From Candidatus Rubrimentiphilum sp. (GTDB lineage: Bacteria > Vulcanimicrobiota > Vulcanimicrobiia > Vulcanimicrobiales > Vulcanimicrobiaceae): a stretch of 64,000 nucleotides of DNA. Made by a program: the position numbers and the translations under genes. Shown piece by piece: positions 1-8,837 of this stretch. The stretch is taken from assembly GCA_035710515.1 (NCBI GenBank), contig DASTDE010000001.1:806001-870000 (forward strand), written 5' to 3'. The notes beneath the pieces are model-generated. The model ran no database searches. It had not been told where the DNA came from and worked only from the letters and a program-made list of their open reading frames with translations. Numbering within the stretch: position 1 is the stretch's first letter; each line of letters opens with the position of its first letter.

Positions 1-56
1 TCGACTTCCCATCCGGACGCGTGCACTCGATCCTCTCTCCCATGCGCGACCCTCCC

Positions 57-407
57 TTAAATCGTGGCGCCTTCCTCCGAGTCTTGCCTGTCGAGGTTTT
101 CGATTTTCTCCTTGAGCAGCCACTCGTTGGCGGCGCGGAGCCGTTCCTTCGTCGTGCGCGTCAGCAACCATTGATAGAGCGCATCGTCGGTGGTGTGAAC
201 CTTAATGGCCGCGTCAAACTCGCCCGGGGTGATTCCCCAGCGGTCCATTACGCCTTTGTCCATCGGACACGGATAGATATAGTCGAAGATCGTTCCGGCG
301 GCCGAAGCTCGCGCCTTGTCGTGAAGTCTGGCCAGCCAAAGCGCGTCGCCGATCGGGTCCCGGCCGCGCCGCGGAAAAGTCTTGCCGTCTCGAAAATCAG
401 TTGCCAT
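57..407 (-). CDS. DUF5069 domain-containing protein
   Basis: The 116-residue protein resembles the uncharacterised DUF5069 family over nearly its whole length. It has the opening DFRDGKTFPRRGRDPIG, then WLARLHDKARASAAGTI and DYIYPCPMDKGVMDRWGI. I chose the ATG at 407 because the family block begins right after it; a TTG at 422 would add five residues. No signal peptide or membrane segment is visible, so it is probably cytosolic. The function of the family is unknown. It stands alone, divergent from the membrane protein at 473. The 56 bases before it show no feature I can support. Confidence 0.8.
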   Translation of the reverse strand: MATDFRDGKTFPRRGRDPIGDALWLARLHDKARASAAGTIFDYIYPCPMDKGVMDRWGITPGEFDAAIKVHTTDDALYQWLLTRTTKERLRAANEWLLKEKIENLDRQDSEEGATI

Positions 408-472
408 GGTGGCTGTAACCAAAACCGTGCGGACAGGGATGCAATGAAGCGGCCGTTTGCGAAAGGCGCCCT

Positions 473-1153
473 ATGACCGCATACGCACCCTCGGGGGCTT
501 TGCCGGAAGAACCGCGCTGGCATGCGGCGCTGGCGGCGGTGGCCGCCGTGGTATTGTACACGACACTCCCGCCCAGGATCATCGTCGGCCCGCTGTGGCT
601 GTTGCCCTTACTGGTCTTGGGAATTCTCATTCCGCTGCTCGTTTTGTCGCCGCACCGGCATCGCGAAGGCGAGTGGGCGCGAGTGGCGTCGATCGCACAT
701 ATTGCGGTGCTCACCATTTTCAACATTGCGACGGTCGGACTGTTTATCTATCAGCTGCTGCATCGCAAGCACTCGTTTTCGGGCGAGCAGCTCCTGCTGG
801 CCGCGATCGAGGTGTGGGTGACGAACATTCTGATCTATTCCTTGTGGTTCTGGGAGATCGACGGCGGCGGGCCGGCGGCGCGTTGTCATCAGAGTTTTGT
901 GGACAATCCCCAACGCGGCGATTTCATGTTTTCGCAGAGTTTGCTCGATCCGGAGCTGCGCAAGCGATCGACCTGGCGGCCGCGCTTCATCGACTATCTT
1001 TTTCTCGCATTTACCAATGCCACCGCCTTCAGCCCAACCGATACCTTCCCGCTGACGGGACTCGCCAAGACGCTGATGATGGCGGAGGCTCTAACCGCGC
1101 TGGTAACGATCGCGATCGTGGCCGGACGCGCGGTGAATATGGTCGGCGGCTAG
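473..1153 (+). CDS. multi-pass membrane protein, DUF1345-like
   Basis: A 226-residue integral membrane protein with about five or six hydrophobic segments: two near residues 20-60, one near 70-92, one near 105-125 and one at the C terminus. The stretch FWEIDGGGPAAR and the C-terminal block with TNATAFSPTDT followed by an AK-LM helix resemble DUF1345-like proteins of unknown function. The TNATAFSPTDT segment looks like a re-entrant or channel-like loop, but that is only an impression. AAAGG about six bases upstream is a plausible ribosome binding site. Its 3' end overlaps the convergent DUF4239 gene by 4 bp. Confidence 0.65.
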   Translation: MTAYAPSGALPEEPRWHAALAAVAAVVLYTTLPPRIIVGPLWLLPLLVLGILIPLLVLSPHRHREGEWARVASIAHIAVLTIFNIATVGLFIYQLLHRKHSFSGEQLLLAAIEVWVTNILIYSLWFWEIDGGGPAARCHQSFVDNPQRGDFMFSQSLLDPELRKRSTWRPRFIDYLFLAFTNATAFSPTDTFPLTGLAKTLMMAEALTALVTIAIVAGRAVNMVGG

Positions 1154-1944
1154 GGCTCTAGCCCGCGGTTGTGCATGACCTGGTACGTGTGCATATACGC
1201 AACGGGCTGAATCGCGATGTCGCCACGGAACGGGTAGTCGAGCTCGGCGATGAGCATAAAGATGAGCGAAATTACAGCGGTGAGCGCGGCAACCATGATG
1301 TGCTGCGCGAACGGGCGATCGACTTTAAAGTAGAACGAGAAGAAGATGGTGATGAGTCCGACAGCCAGCATCGCCGACCATAAGACGTTGGGGATGCCGG
1401 TCATGTTGTCGCGGATGCGCTGGCGTCGAGCATCCAAGAAACGCGACGCAAACGCAAGCGCCTGGGACTGAATCAAGCCTGCCTGCGGGGTTGTCGCCTT
1501 CGTGTTCGCCACGATTGCTTGAAGACGGTAGGCAGCGTCGTGGGCGCGCAAACTTTCGCCGCCCTGTTTCATGAGCGGCCACTCTTCCGTCAGCAGCAGC
1601 GACATGTACTCGTCGACGCCGGCCTGAATTTGACCGCGCGACGGTTGCGGCAGGACGCTGGCTATGTGGTATAAGTCCGAGAGCGCTCCGGCCTCAACGA
1701 GCGTGTTTTGTCCGGCGTCATCGTAATCGTGCCACACGCCGGCTACCATAAAGGACATCATCACGGCCAGCACCGTTCCGAGCATTCCAAGAATCGATCC
1801 GGCAACGTCGTTGTGCGTGATCAGATCGTTGCGCGTTAAACGCTCGCGGGTCAGGTGCAATGCCAGGCCGGTGAGCGCGCATGATACGAGCACGACCGAC
1901 GGTATGAGGATCCACGCCGGTAGGGCGTAGACCCACGCCATCAT
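1150..1944 (-). CDS. DUF4239 (bestrophin-like) membrane protein, copy A
   Basis: A 264-residue protein with two N-terminal hydrophobic helices (about residues 8-30 and 48-70), a soluble helical middle and two C-terminal helices (about 190-235). This is the layout of the DUF4239 or bestrophin-like family. HNDVAGSILGMLGTVLAV in the second helix region and LDYPFRGDIAIQP near the C terminus recur almost unchanged in the neighbour at 1944-2735. The ATG overlaps that gene's stop by one base, so the pair is co-transcribed and probably translationally coupled. The function is unknown; an anion-channel role is only suggested by the family name. Confidence 0.8.
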   Translation of the reverse strand: MMAWVYALPAWILIPSVVLVSCALTGLALHLTRERLTRNDLITHNDVAGSILGMLGTVLAVMMSFMVAGVWHDYDDAGQNTLVEAGALSDLYHIASVLPQPSRGQIQAGVDEYMSLLLTEEWPLMKQGGESLRAHDAAYRLQAIVANTKATTPQAGLIQSQALAFASRFLDARRQRIRDNMTGIPNVLWSAMLAVGLITIFFSFYFKVDRPFAQHIMVAALTAVISLIFMLIAELDYPFRGDIAIQPVAYMHTYQVMHNRGLEP

Positions 1945-2735
1945 TAGTAGCCGCCCTCGACGTTATGCATACTGTTCCACGCGTGTTGAAGGGCCGTCGG
2001 TTTTACGGCGATGTCGCCGCGGAATGGGTAATCGAATTCAGCGATCAGCAACATGACCACAGCGATTACCGAGGCGAGCGCGGCGACCATCAAGCGCTGC
2101 TCGAACGCGTTGTCGACGCGAAAATAGTACGAAAAGATGACGACGATGCACCCGACGAAAATAAGCGCCGCCCACACGAGTCCCGGAATTCCGTCATCGT
2201 TGGCGGCGAGGCGCTGACGGCGATAGTCCAAGAAAGCATTTGCCGAATCGAGCGCGTGCGATTGCAGCATGATGACCTCTGACTCTTTGGGGTGAAATGC
2301 CGTAATCGTGTTCAGGACGGCGTATCCCGCATGATAAGCCTCAACGCTATGATCGCCCCTGCGCATCAGCGGCCACTCGACCTTGATCACGAGCTGCATG
2401 TACTTATCAAGACTGGTTTGTATTTCACCACGGGTGGGCTGAGGAAACGCATCGGCGAGGTGGTGCAGGTCGGCCACCGAGTTGGCTTCCTGTTGAACGA
2501 TGTTGGCGGCCACGACATATTGGGTCCACACGTTGATGAACATAAACGAGAGCCCGACGGCGAGGACGGTCCCGATCGTTCCGAAGATCGCGCCTGCCAC
2601 GTCGTTGTGCGGGATCAATTGGCTGCGCCGAATCAGTGTGCGAGCCAAATGGAGGCCGACCAGGGACAGTGCGGTTGCCATAATAACCGCAACTGGGACA
2701 ATAACCCAGACCGGTATGCCGTATAACCACGTCAC
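1944..2735 (-). CDS. DUF4239 (bestrophin-like) membrane protein, copy B
   Basis: A 263-residue paralogue of the downstream gene with the same four-helix layout and shared blocks HNDVAGAIFGTIGTVLAV and FDYPFRGDIAVKP. The frame stays open upstream to 2867, but that would run into the tRNA-Gly gene at 2831-2901. The GTG at 2735 has GAGG five bases upstream and begins right at the first hydrophobic segment (WLYGIPVW), so I take it as the start. The two genes look like a tandem duplication that has since diverged, and they may form a hetero-oligomer (inference). Confidence 0.8.
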   Translation of the reverse strand: MTWLYGIPVWVIVPVAVIMATALSLVGLHLARTLIRRSQLIPHNDVAGAIFGTIGTVLAVGLSFMFINVWTQYVVAANIVQQEANSVADLHHLADAFPQPTRGEIQTSLDKYMQLVIKVEWPLMRRGDHSVEAYHAGYAVLNTITAFHPKESEVIMLQSHALDSANAFLDYRRQRLAANDDGIPGLVWAALIFVGCIVVIFSYYFRVDNAFEQRLMVAALASVIAVVMLLIAEFDYPFRGDIAVKPTALQHAWNSMHNVEGGY

Positions 2736-2830
2736 GCCGCCTCGGTTCTCCGCTGCAACCTCACACTCCGTCGTCGTATTGTAGGACGGGACCGGAGGTG
2801 GGAGGAAACGTGGCCGACGCCCAATCGCGG

Positions 2831-2901
2831 GCGGGTGTGATGTAATGGTAGCCTGTGACCTTCCCAAGGTCGACGCGCGGGTTCGATTCCCGCCACCCGC
2901 T
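2831..2901 (+). tRNA. tRNA-Gly (anticodon CCC)
   Basis: A cloverleaf can be drawn by eye. The acceptor arm is GCGGGTG pairing with CACCCGC, with discriminator base T. The anticodon arm is TGACC-TTCCCAA-GGTCG, giving anticodon CCC. The T arm is GCGGG-TTCGATT-CCCGC. CCA is not encoded. It reads glycine GGG codons and is followed six bases later by tRNA-Cys, so the two are probably transcribed together. Confidence 0.93.
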
Positions 2902-2907
2902 CATTGC

Positions 2908-2979
2908 GGCGACGTAGCCAAGTGGTAAGGCAGAGCTCTGCAAAAGCTCCATTCGGCAGTTCAAATCTGCCCGTCGCCT
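2908..2979 (+). tRNA. tRNA-Cys (anticodon GCA)
   Basis: The acceptor arm is GGCGACG pairing with CGTCGCC, with discriminator T. The anticodon arm is GAGCT-CTGCAAA-AGCTC, giving GCA. The T loop is TTCAAAT between GGCAG and CTGCC. CCA is not encoded. panE starts 11 bases after the 3' end, which leaves little room for a separate promoter. Confidence 0.95.
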
Positions 2980-2989
2980 CAAAGTTTTC

Positions 2990-3934
2990 ATGGTTGTAGT
3001 TTTTGGCGCGGGCGCGATCGGTGGCTTCATCGCCGGCGCGCTGGCGCGTTCGGGTATTGAGGTCGGCGTTGTCGCGCGCGGCCGGCACCTCGAAGCCATC
3101 AAGCAGCACGGCCTTCAGATCGAAAGCGTCTTAGGAAACTTTGAGGCGCGCGTTGCCGCATCGAACGATCTGCGCGACTTTGACGCGACGTATGTTCTGC
3201 TCACGTTCAAATCTCACCAATGGCACGGTGTGCTGCCGCAATTCGAGAAAGCGGTAAAGTCCGGCGCGACGATCGTCACTCTGCAGAACGGTCTACCATT
3301 TTGGTTCGAGCGCGACCGCGCGCTGGAGAGCGTCGATCCCGGCGGACACATTCGCGCGGCAATTCCTTACGAGCAGATCATCGGCGGCGTCGTACACACC
3401 TCGGGAAGCGTGCTGCGGCCCGGATTCATTCGGCAGAGCGGGAACACGCTTTATCCCATCGGCGAACTCGATGGTTCGGTTAGCTCGCGAATTACGGAGC
3501 TGTCCAAGTATTTCGAAGCTGCCGGCCTGCACGCGCCGGTGGAAACGGACATCCGGCGTTTAGTCTGGCGCAAGCTCCTGGGAAATCTCGCGCTGAACCC
3601 GATCAGCGCGCTAACGGGGGCCACGGTGTCGACCATGCTCGACGATCCGCCGACGCGTGCGATCTTGCGCGCTATTATAGAGGAAGGGTTAGCCGTTGCT
3701 CGGGCGGCCGGCACGGAAGTCGGAGTTTCCGCCGAAGAGCGACTCGATATGGCCAGGCACATCGCCGACGTCAAGACCTCGATGCTGCAGGATCTCGAAG
3801 CGGGTAAGCCACTCGAGCTGGAGCCGATATGCGGCGCCACGATCGAGATTGCGCATCAGTATGGCGTACCAGTGCCGCACATTGAAACAGTCTACGCACT
3901 AACGAAGCTGCTGTCATCCGGTATGTCGTCGTGA
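2990..3934 (+). CDS. panE: 2-dehydropantoate 2-reductase (ketopantoate reductase)
   Basis: This enzyme reduces ketopantoate to pantoate with NADPH, in the pantothenate/CoA pathway in the cytosol. The 314-residue length is normal. The Rossmann motif GAGAIGG is at residues 6-12. The catalytic-lysine segment is RLVWRKLLGNLALNP (lysine near 195), followed by ISALTGATVS. The C terminal helical domain carries the conserved PICGATIE block. It begins 10 bases after tRNA-Cys. The last enzyme steps of CoA synthesis are partly represented nearby by coaD at 10072. The panE/ApbA family includes related reductases, so the exact substrate is not certain. Confidence 0.85.
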   Translation: MVVVFGAGAIGGFIAGALARSGIEVGVVARGRHLEAIKQHGLQIESVLGNFEARVAASNDLRDFDATYVLLTFKSHQWHGVLPQFEKAVKSGATIVTLQNGLPFWFERDRALESVDPGGHIRAAIPYEQIIGGVVHTSGSVLRPGFIRQSGNTLYPIGELDGSVSSRITELSKYFEAAGLHAPVETDIRRLVWRKLLGNLALNPISALTGATVSTMLDDPPTRAILRAIIEEGLAVARAAGTEVGVSAEERLDMARHIADVKTSMLQDLEAGKPLELEPICGATIEIAHQYGVPVPHIETVYALTKLLSSGMSS

Positions 3935-3941
3935 GCACGAT

Positions 3942-4003
3942 GTCATCGTGAGGTATCGAACGACCGCGAGCGATAGCGAGCGGCCCTGAGGTATCGAAGG
4001 GCA
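3942..4003 (+). repeat. dispersed repeat, intergenic copy before recG
   Basis: This copy begins GTCATCGTGAGGTATCGAA, continues through a GCGAGCGATAGCGAGC internal palindrome-like block and ends GGTATCGAAGGG. It fills the whole gap between panE and recG. The final GAAGGG lies about five bases before the recG ATG, so the repeat itself may supply the ribosome binding site. Related copies are at 4162, 28976, 43116, 43243, 45566 and 48737. Confidence 0.85.
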
Positions 4004-4005
4004 GC

Positions 4006-6162
4006 ATGAACCTCACGGATCTCGCGGGTGTCGGAAAAGAAACGGCAGAGCGTTTTGTCGAGCTCGGCATCGAAACGCCGCTCGATTTATTGAACGACTT
4101 CCCATTCCGCTACGACGACTTGCGGATCGTTACGCCGGCGGCAGAGCTCGGTATACCCCGACCCCTCGTTACCTCGGGGCCGCTCGCTGTCGCTCGCGCC
4201 CCTTCGACAGGGGCTCAGGACTCGATACCTCACGATGACAAGCGTTCGATACCTCACGATGACAGCGTTGACAGCCCGGAAGAAAATGCCGTCGGTACCA
4301 TCGTCTGGACGCGGGAAAGACGTGCGCGGCGGTTGGCGATCGTTGAAGCGGAGATAGCCGACGACTCCGGCACCTTCGTCGCAAAATGGTTCGGCCGCAG
4401 CTATTTGATGGGCGCCCTGCGCAAAGGCATGCGAGTCTTCGTGCGCGGCCGCACGCAGCGCACGCTGGCCGGGGCCGTTATGAATGTCGCAACCCACAAG
4501 GTGCTGCCTGACGGTGAAAGCTATCGCGGCGAAATCGTGCCGGTCTACCCGGCCGGAAAAGACCTGACCTCGCGCAAGATCCGCCAAGTCGTCCAACGCA
4601 ACTTGCCCAAGCTGCTTGCGCTCGTGGGCGAGGAGCCGCTGCCGAAGGATATACTAAGGAAGCGCAAATTTCCGGCGGTGCAGGACGCATATCGCGAGAT
4701 GCACGCGCCGCAGACTCCTGAGACGGCGGAAAAAGCGCGCGAACGGTTCATCTTCACGGAGTTTTTGGCGCTGGCATTGGCCGCGCAAATGAAACGTCAA
4801 GCACGCGCTATCGAACGCAATGCTCGCGCGCTTCGCGTTCCGGGCGAACTGCTGGCTGAACTGCAGCGCGAGATTCCATTCCCGCTCACCGCCACACAGC
4901 GACGCGTGATCGCCGAGATTTGGAACGACATGGCGCAGGACGCGCCGATGAACCGGCTCTTGCAGGGTGACGTCGGCAGCGGGAAGACACTGGTCGCAGC
5001 GGCGGCGATTCTACTGGCCGCGCGCAACGGCGTCCAGTCCGCTTTGATGGCGCCGACGGAAATTCTGGCTGCCCAGCACGCCGCCAAGCTCTCCCCGCTG
5101 CTGATGCCGTTCGGAATCGCGGTGGAAGCGATCTTCGGCAGCCAAAGCGCGAAGTCACGCGCGAACGCGGTAGCGCGTTTGGCGGGCGGCGAAGCTGCGG
5201 TTGCGATCGGTACGCACGCGTTGCTGACGCAAGGCGTGGATTTCGCGCGCTTGGGGCTCGTCATTATCGACGAACAGCATCGCTTCGGCGTCGAGCAGCG
5301 TGCCCGGCTGCGGGCCAAAGGGACCGCGCCGCACACGCTCCACATGACGGCCACGCCGATACCGCGCACCCTCGCACAATCGATCTACGCGGATCTCGAT
5401 CTTTCCGTGATCGACGAGCTGCCGCCGGGGCGGTCGCCGATAGAGACCTACACGCTGCGCCGCAGCCGCCTGCCGAAAGCCTATGAGTTCGTGCGGAAGA
5501 ACGTGGCGCTGGGACGTCAAGCCTACATCGTTGCGCCGGTAATCGATGAGTCCGAGCATGCACTAACGAGCGTCGTTGCCGAGCAAGAACGGCTGCAGCG
5601 CGAAGTCTTTCCCGAATTGAAACTCGGCCTGCTTCACGGCCGGATGCCGTCGCGTGAAAAAGAGAGCGTCATGCAAAGCTTTGCGCGCAATGAAGTGCAG
5701 GTGCTCGTCTCCACAACGGTCGTTGAAGTCGGCGTAGACGTGCCGAACGCCAGCGTGATGATCGTGCTCGATGCGCAGCGCTACGGGCTTTCGCAGCTGC
5801 ATCAGCTTCGCGGGCGCGTTGGACGCGATACGTCACAGTCGTACTGTCTGCTGATCGCGCCGGATGAGGCCGCCGAGCTCGAACGCCTGCAGATTCTATC
5901 TGAGTCGAGCGACGGGTTCGAAATCGCAGAAGAAGACTTGCGCCTGCGCGGGCCGGGCGAGTTCGCGGGTACGGCGCAATCGGGCTTGGCAAGTTTTCGC
6001 GTTGCAGACTTAGTGCGCGACATCGCTATCTATCGGGATGCAAAGGCCGCTGCAGAAGAGATCGTCGCGCAAGATGCCGGCCTCAGGCTGCCCGCTCATG
6101 CGGGGCTGCGCTTGTTAGTTGAAGGAGAGCCGAGCGCTAGGGCCATGCTGCTCAGCTCTTGA
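4006..6162 (+). CDS. recG: ATP-dependent DNA helicase RecG
   Basis: RecG is a superfamily 2 helicase that remodels stalled forks and branched DNA. The 718-residue protein has a helix-hairpin-helix/wedge-like N terminus, Walker A GDVGSGKT at 321-328, the DEQH box at 422-425 within DEQHRFG, and helicase C motifs including VLVSTTVVEVGVDVPNA and QLRGRVGRD. The wedge (OB) domain is interrupted near residues 53-86 by low-complexity sequence with two SIPHDD units. It is encoded by an antisense copy of the dispersed repeat, exactly in frame. The ATG overlaps the end of another repeat copy. The downstream M16 gene follows after 11 bases. Confidence 0.96.
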   Translation: MNLTDLAGVGKETAERFVELGIETPLDLLNDFPFRYDDLRIVTPAAELGIPRPLVTSGPLAVARAPSTGAQDSIPHDDKRSIPHDDSVDSPEENAVGTIVWTRERRARRLAIVEAEIADDSGTFVAKWFGRSYLMGALRKGMRVFVRGRTQRTLAGAVMNVATHKVLPDGESYRGEIVPVYPAGKDLTSRKIRQVVQRNLPKLLALVGEEPLPKDILRKRKFPAVQDAYREMHAPQTPETAEKARERFIFTEFLALALAAQMKRQARAIERNARALRVPGELLAELQREIPFPLTATQRRVIAEIWNDMAQDAPMNRLLQGDVGSGKTLVAAAAILLAARNGVQSALMAPTEILAAQHAAKLSPLLMPFGIAVEAIFGSQSAKSRANAVARLAGGEAAVAIGTHALLTQGVDFARLGLVIIDEQHRFGVEQRARLRAKGTAPHTLHMTATPIPRTLAQSIYADLDLSVIDELPPGRSPIETYTLRRSRLPKAYEFVRKNVALGRQAYIVAPVIDESEHALTSVVAEQERLQREVFPELKLGLLHGRMPSREKESVMQSFARNEVQVLVSTTVVEVGVDVPNASVMIVLDAQRYGLSQLHQLRGRVGRDTSQSYCLLIAPDEAAELERLQILSESSDGFEIAEEDLRLRGPGEFAGTAQSGLASFRVADLVRDIAIYRDAKAAAEEIVAQDAGLRLPAHAGLRLLVEGEPSARAMLLSS
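4162..4263 (-). repeat. dispersed repeat inside recG, antisense to the gene
   Basis: The reverse complement reads GTCATCGTGAGGTATCGA twice (24-base spacing), then a GCGAGCGACAGCGAGC block and GAGGTAACGAGGGG. This is the same architecture as the copy at 3942 in the opposite orientation. It spans about 102 bases, a multiple of three, so the recG frame is kept. Confidence 0.85.
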
Positions 6163-6173
6163 ATGCGCCCGCC

Positions 6174-8837
6174 ATGAATCGCTTTCGTTTCGGACTAGCC
6201 TCCATCGCGCTGAGTCTGGGATTGTTGGCCTGTCTCAACCAGGCATCGGCCAAATCGCTGACCGTTACCCGCGCAACGCTGCCCAACGGGCTGAAGATCG
6301 TCGTCGTGCACGACTCCCTCGCGCCGGTCGTAACGACGATGCTGAACTACAAGGCCGGTTCCAATGATCAGTCGATCGCAGGGCTCGCGCATGCGACCGA
6401 GCACATGATGTTCCGCGGCAGCCAAACGCTGTCGTCGTCGCAGCTCATGGATTCGGTCGACATTACCGGCGGCAACTTCAACGCCGACACGCAAAGCTCG
6501 ATCACGCAATACTTCTTTACCGTGCCCGCTCAATATCTCGACATCGCGCTGCGCCTCGAACGGTCGCGCGCGACCGGCGCGCTGTTGTCGCAAACGCAAT
6601 GGAACGACGAGCGCAAGGCCATCACCCAAGAGGTCACCCAAGACAACAGCAACGCGTTCTACCGGCTGGTCACCAAGATGCAGGCAACGCTGCTGGCCGG
6701 CACACCCTATGCGAAAAACGGGCTCGGCACCGTCTACGATTTCGCGCACACGATCAACCATCCACAGATCTTAAACTTTTACAAGACCTGGTATCATCCG
6801 AACAACGCGGTCTACATTATCGTCGGCAACGTAGATGGGCCGGCGACGGTCGCGCGCATCCGGCAACTCTTCGGAGACATTCCCGCCGCGAAACTGCCGC
6901 CGCGCGAAGCCGTCAATCTCGGCCCATTGAAGACGCACCTCTATCACGACTTCAGCGACCAGCCGTTCACGGCCGTGCTGCTGGGATACCGTCTGCCCGG
7001 ATTTACCAGCAAAGATTTCGCTGCGGCAAATATTCTGTCCGATATCCTCAATAGCCAGCGCGGCGATCTCTTTGCGCTGACGGCGCAAGGTAAGGCATTG
7101 GGCAGTGAATTCGTTTTGCAGCCGTATGCCAAAGTCTCCGTTGGTTTGGCGCTGATGGTGGTACCGGTGACAACGAAGCCGGAGGTTGCCGACGGCCTAA
7201 TGCGCGGCGTGATCGAGAATTACCGCAAGTGGGGCGTCCCGGCGGATCTCGTGCAAGCGTCGATCCGGCGCGAGATCGCGCAGCTCGAATATAATGCAAC
7301 CTCGATTGAAGGCCTGGCCACAGAGTGGAGCGACGCGGTCGCCGTGCAAGGACTCAGTTCGCCGGATGACATGATTGCCGCGTACAAACGGGTGACGCCG
7401 GCCGACGTGAACCGCCTGTTCCGCACCGCCCTCGCCAGTTCGAAATCGGTGGCCGCGTACGCCGTGCCGAAGAATCTCGGCAAGATGAGCGCGGGCGGCG
7501 GCGCGCTTGCCAAAGAAAACAATTCCATTCCGCCGAGCAAGCACGAGCTGCTGCCGGTTTGGGCGCGCGACGTCTTGGCGCATTTGCAGGTTCCGGCGCA
7601 AACGCTGCATCCCGTCGTAACGTCGTTACCGAACGGCTTGCGCATCATCGTGCAGCCCGACCATTCCACGAACACGGTCACGGTAACCGGCGACATCGAC
7701 AACGATCCCCAGGTTCAAGAGCCTGCGGGTAAAGAAGGCGTCGATTCGCTGACCGGAGATCTTTTTGGATACGGCTCCGCCTCGCGCGACCGTTTGGTCT
7801 ATCAGCGAGAGCTCGATTCGATCGCAGCCAACGAGTCGGGTGGAACGTCGTTTAGTCTTCAGGTACTCAGTGGCGATTTCGAACATGGCGTGCAGTTGCT
7901 CGCCGACAACGAACTGCATCCGCGGTTCGTGCCGCAGTATTTCGACATCGTGAAGAGCCAGGAAGTCGGTTCGCTGACCGGCGTCGAGAATTCGCCGGAT
8001 CATCTGGCTGCGGTCGCCACGGCGAAGGCGCTCTATCCGCCGGGAGATCCGGCGCAGCGTTTCGCCAACACAACCACCATGAGTGCCCTCACGCTCGACG
8101 ATGTGAAGCAGTATTACGCTGCGGCGTACCGGCCCGATCTGACGACGGTCGTCGTGGTCGGCGACGTCACGCCGGCGCGCGCGCGGCAAGTATTGGCGAA
8201 ATACTTCGGCGCATGGACTGCGCACGGGCCAAAGCCGCAGACCGAACCGCCGCCGGTGCCTCCGAATAAGGCGAGTGCAGCCGATATTCCGGCGACCGGT
8301 CGCGTGCAATCCAGCGTGCAGCTTATCCAAACGTCCGGAATCAAGCGCACGAGCGCCGATTGGCCGGCGCTGCAAGTGGCCAACACGATCCTTACCGGCG
8401 GATTCTATTCATCGCTTCTCTACCATGACTTGCGCGAGGTCAAGGGCTACGTCTATTACGTGAGCAGCGGACTGAGCACCGAAAAGACGCGGTCGTCGTT
8501 CAGCGTGAGCTACGGATCCGATCCTTCAAAGGTCGTGCCGGCCCAGCAGCTGGTCGTGGCGGACTTAACGCGTATGCAAAGCCAGCCGGTTGCGGCCGAC
8601 CGTCTACTTCGCGCGAAGGCGCAATTGATGGGTGAGATTCCGATAACTCTTGCCAGCTATGACGGCGTCGGCAGCATCTTGCACCGGTACGCCTCGCTCG
8701 ATCTGCCGCTGAATCAAAACTTGATCGACGCCCGCCGCGAACTCTCGGTGACGGCGTCGCGCGTGGCTGCGGCTATGCGCAAGTGGATTCGTCCGGACGA
8801 TTTCGTCCGCATCGTAACCGGCCCAGGCCCGAAGTAA
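6174..8837 (+). CDS. exported two-domain M16 zinc metallopeptidase
   Basis: An 887-residue protein starting at the ATG at 6174. The N terminus is hydrophobic, and GLLAC is a possible lipobox, so it is likely exported. The first M16 unit has the inverted zinc motif HATEH (about residues 73-77) and a downstream ERKAITQEV that can supply the third ligand. The second unit (from about residue 475) starts SLPNGLRIIVQ, like the first, but has no HxxEH motif; this is the usual active/inactive pairing in this family. M16 enzymes degrade or process peptides. The TAATG overlap couples it to the HAD gene. A TTG at 6159 overlapping the recG stop is an alternative start. Confidence 0.88.
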   Translation: MNRFRFGLASIALSLGLLACLNQASAKSLTVTRATLPNGLKIVVVHDSLAPVVTTMLNYKAGSNDQSIAGLAHATEHMMFRGSQTLSSSQLMDSVDITGGNFNADTQSSITQYFFTVPAQYLDIALRLERSRATGALLSQTQWNDERKAITQEVTQDNSNAFYRLVTKMQATLLAGTPYAKNGLGTVYDFAHTINHPQILNFYKTWYHPNNAVYIIVGNVDGPATVARIRQLFGDIPAAKLPPREAVNLGPLKTHLYHDFSDQPFTAVLLGYRLPGFTSKDFAAANILSDILNSQRGDLFALTAQGKALGSEFVLQPYAKVSVGLALMVVPVTTKPEVADGLMRGVIENYRKWGVPADLVQASIRREIAQLEYNATSIEGLATEWSDAVAVQGLSSPDDMIAAYKRVTPADVNRLFRTALASSKSVAAYAVPKNLGKMSAGGGALAKENNSIPPSKHELLPVWARDVLAHLQVPAQTLHPVVTSLPNGLRIIVQPDHSTNTVTVTGDIDNDPQVQEPAGKEGVDSLTGDLFGYGSASRDRLVYQRELDSIAANESGGTSFSLQVLSGDFEHGVQLLADNELHPRFVPQYFDIVKSQEVGSLTGVENSPDHLAAVATAKALYPPGDPAQRFANTTTMSALTLDDVKQYYAAAYRPDLTTVVVVGDVTPARARQVLAKYFGAWTAHGPKPQTEPPPVPPNKASAADIPATGRVQSSVQLIQTSGIKRTSADWPALQVANTILTGGFYSSLLYHDLREVKGYVYYVSSGLSTEKTRSSFSVSYGSDPSKVVPAQQLVVADLTRMQSQPVAADRLLRAKAQLMGEIPITLASYDGVGSILHRYASLDLPLNQNLIDARRELSVTASRVAAAMRKWIRPDDFVRIVTGPGPK

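Noticed and set aside
2736-2867. Upstream extension of the second DUF4239 gene
   Set aside because: It would overlap tRNA-Gly, and the extra residues do not look conserved.
2732-3109. Two minus-strand ORFs of 113-125 residues
   Set aside because: They read through both tRNA genes; parts such as WRESNPRVD are the typical artefact of translating a tRNA.
4162-4263. recG as a broken pseudogene
   Set aside because: The insert keeps the frame and all helicase motifs are intact.
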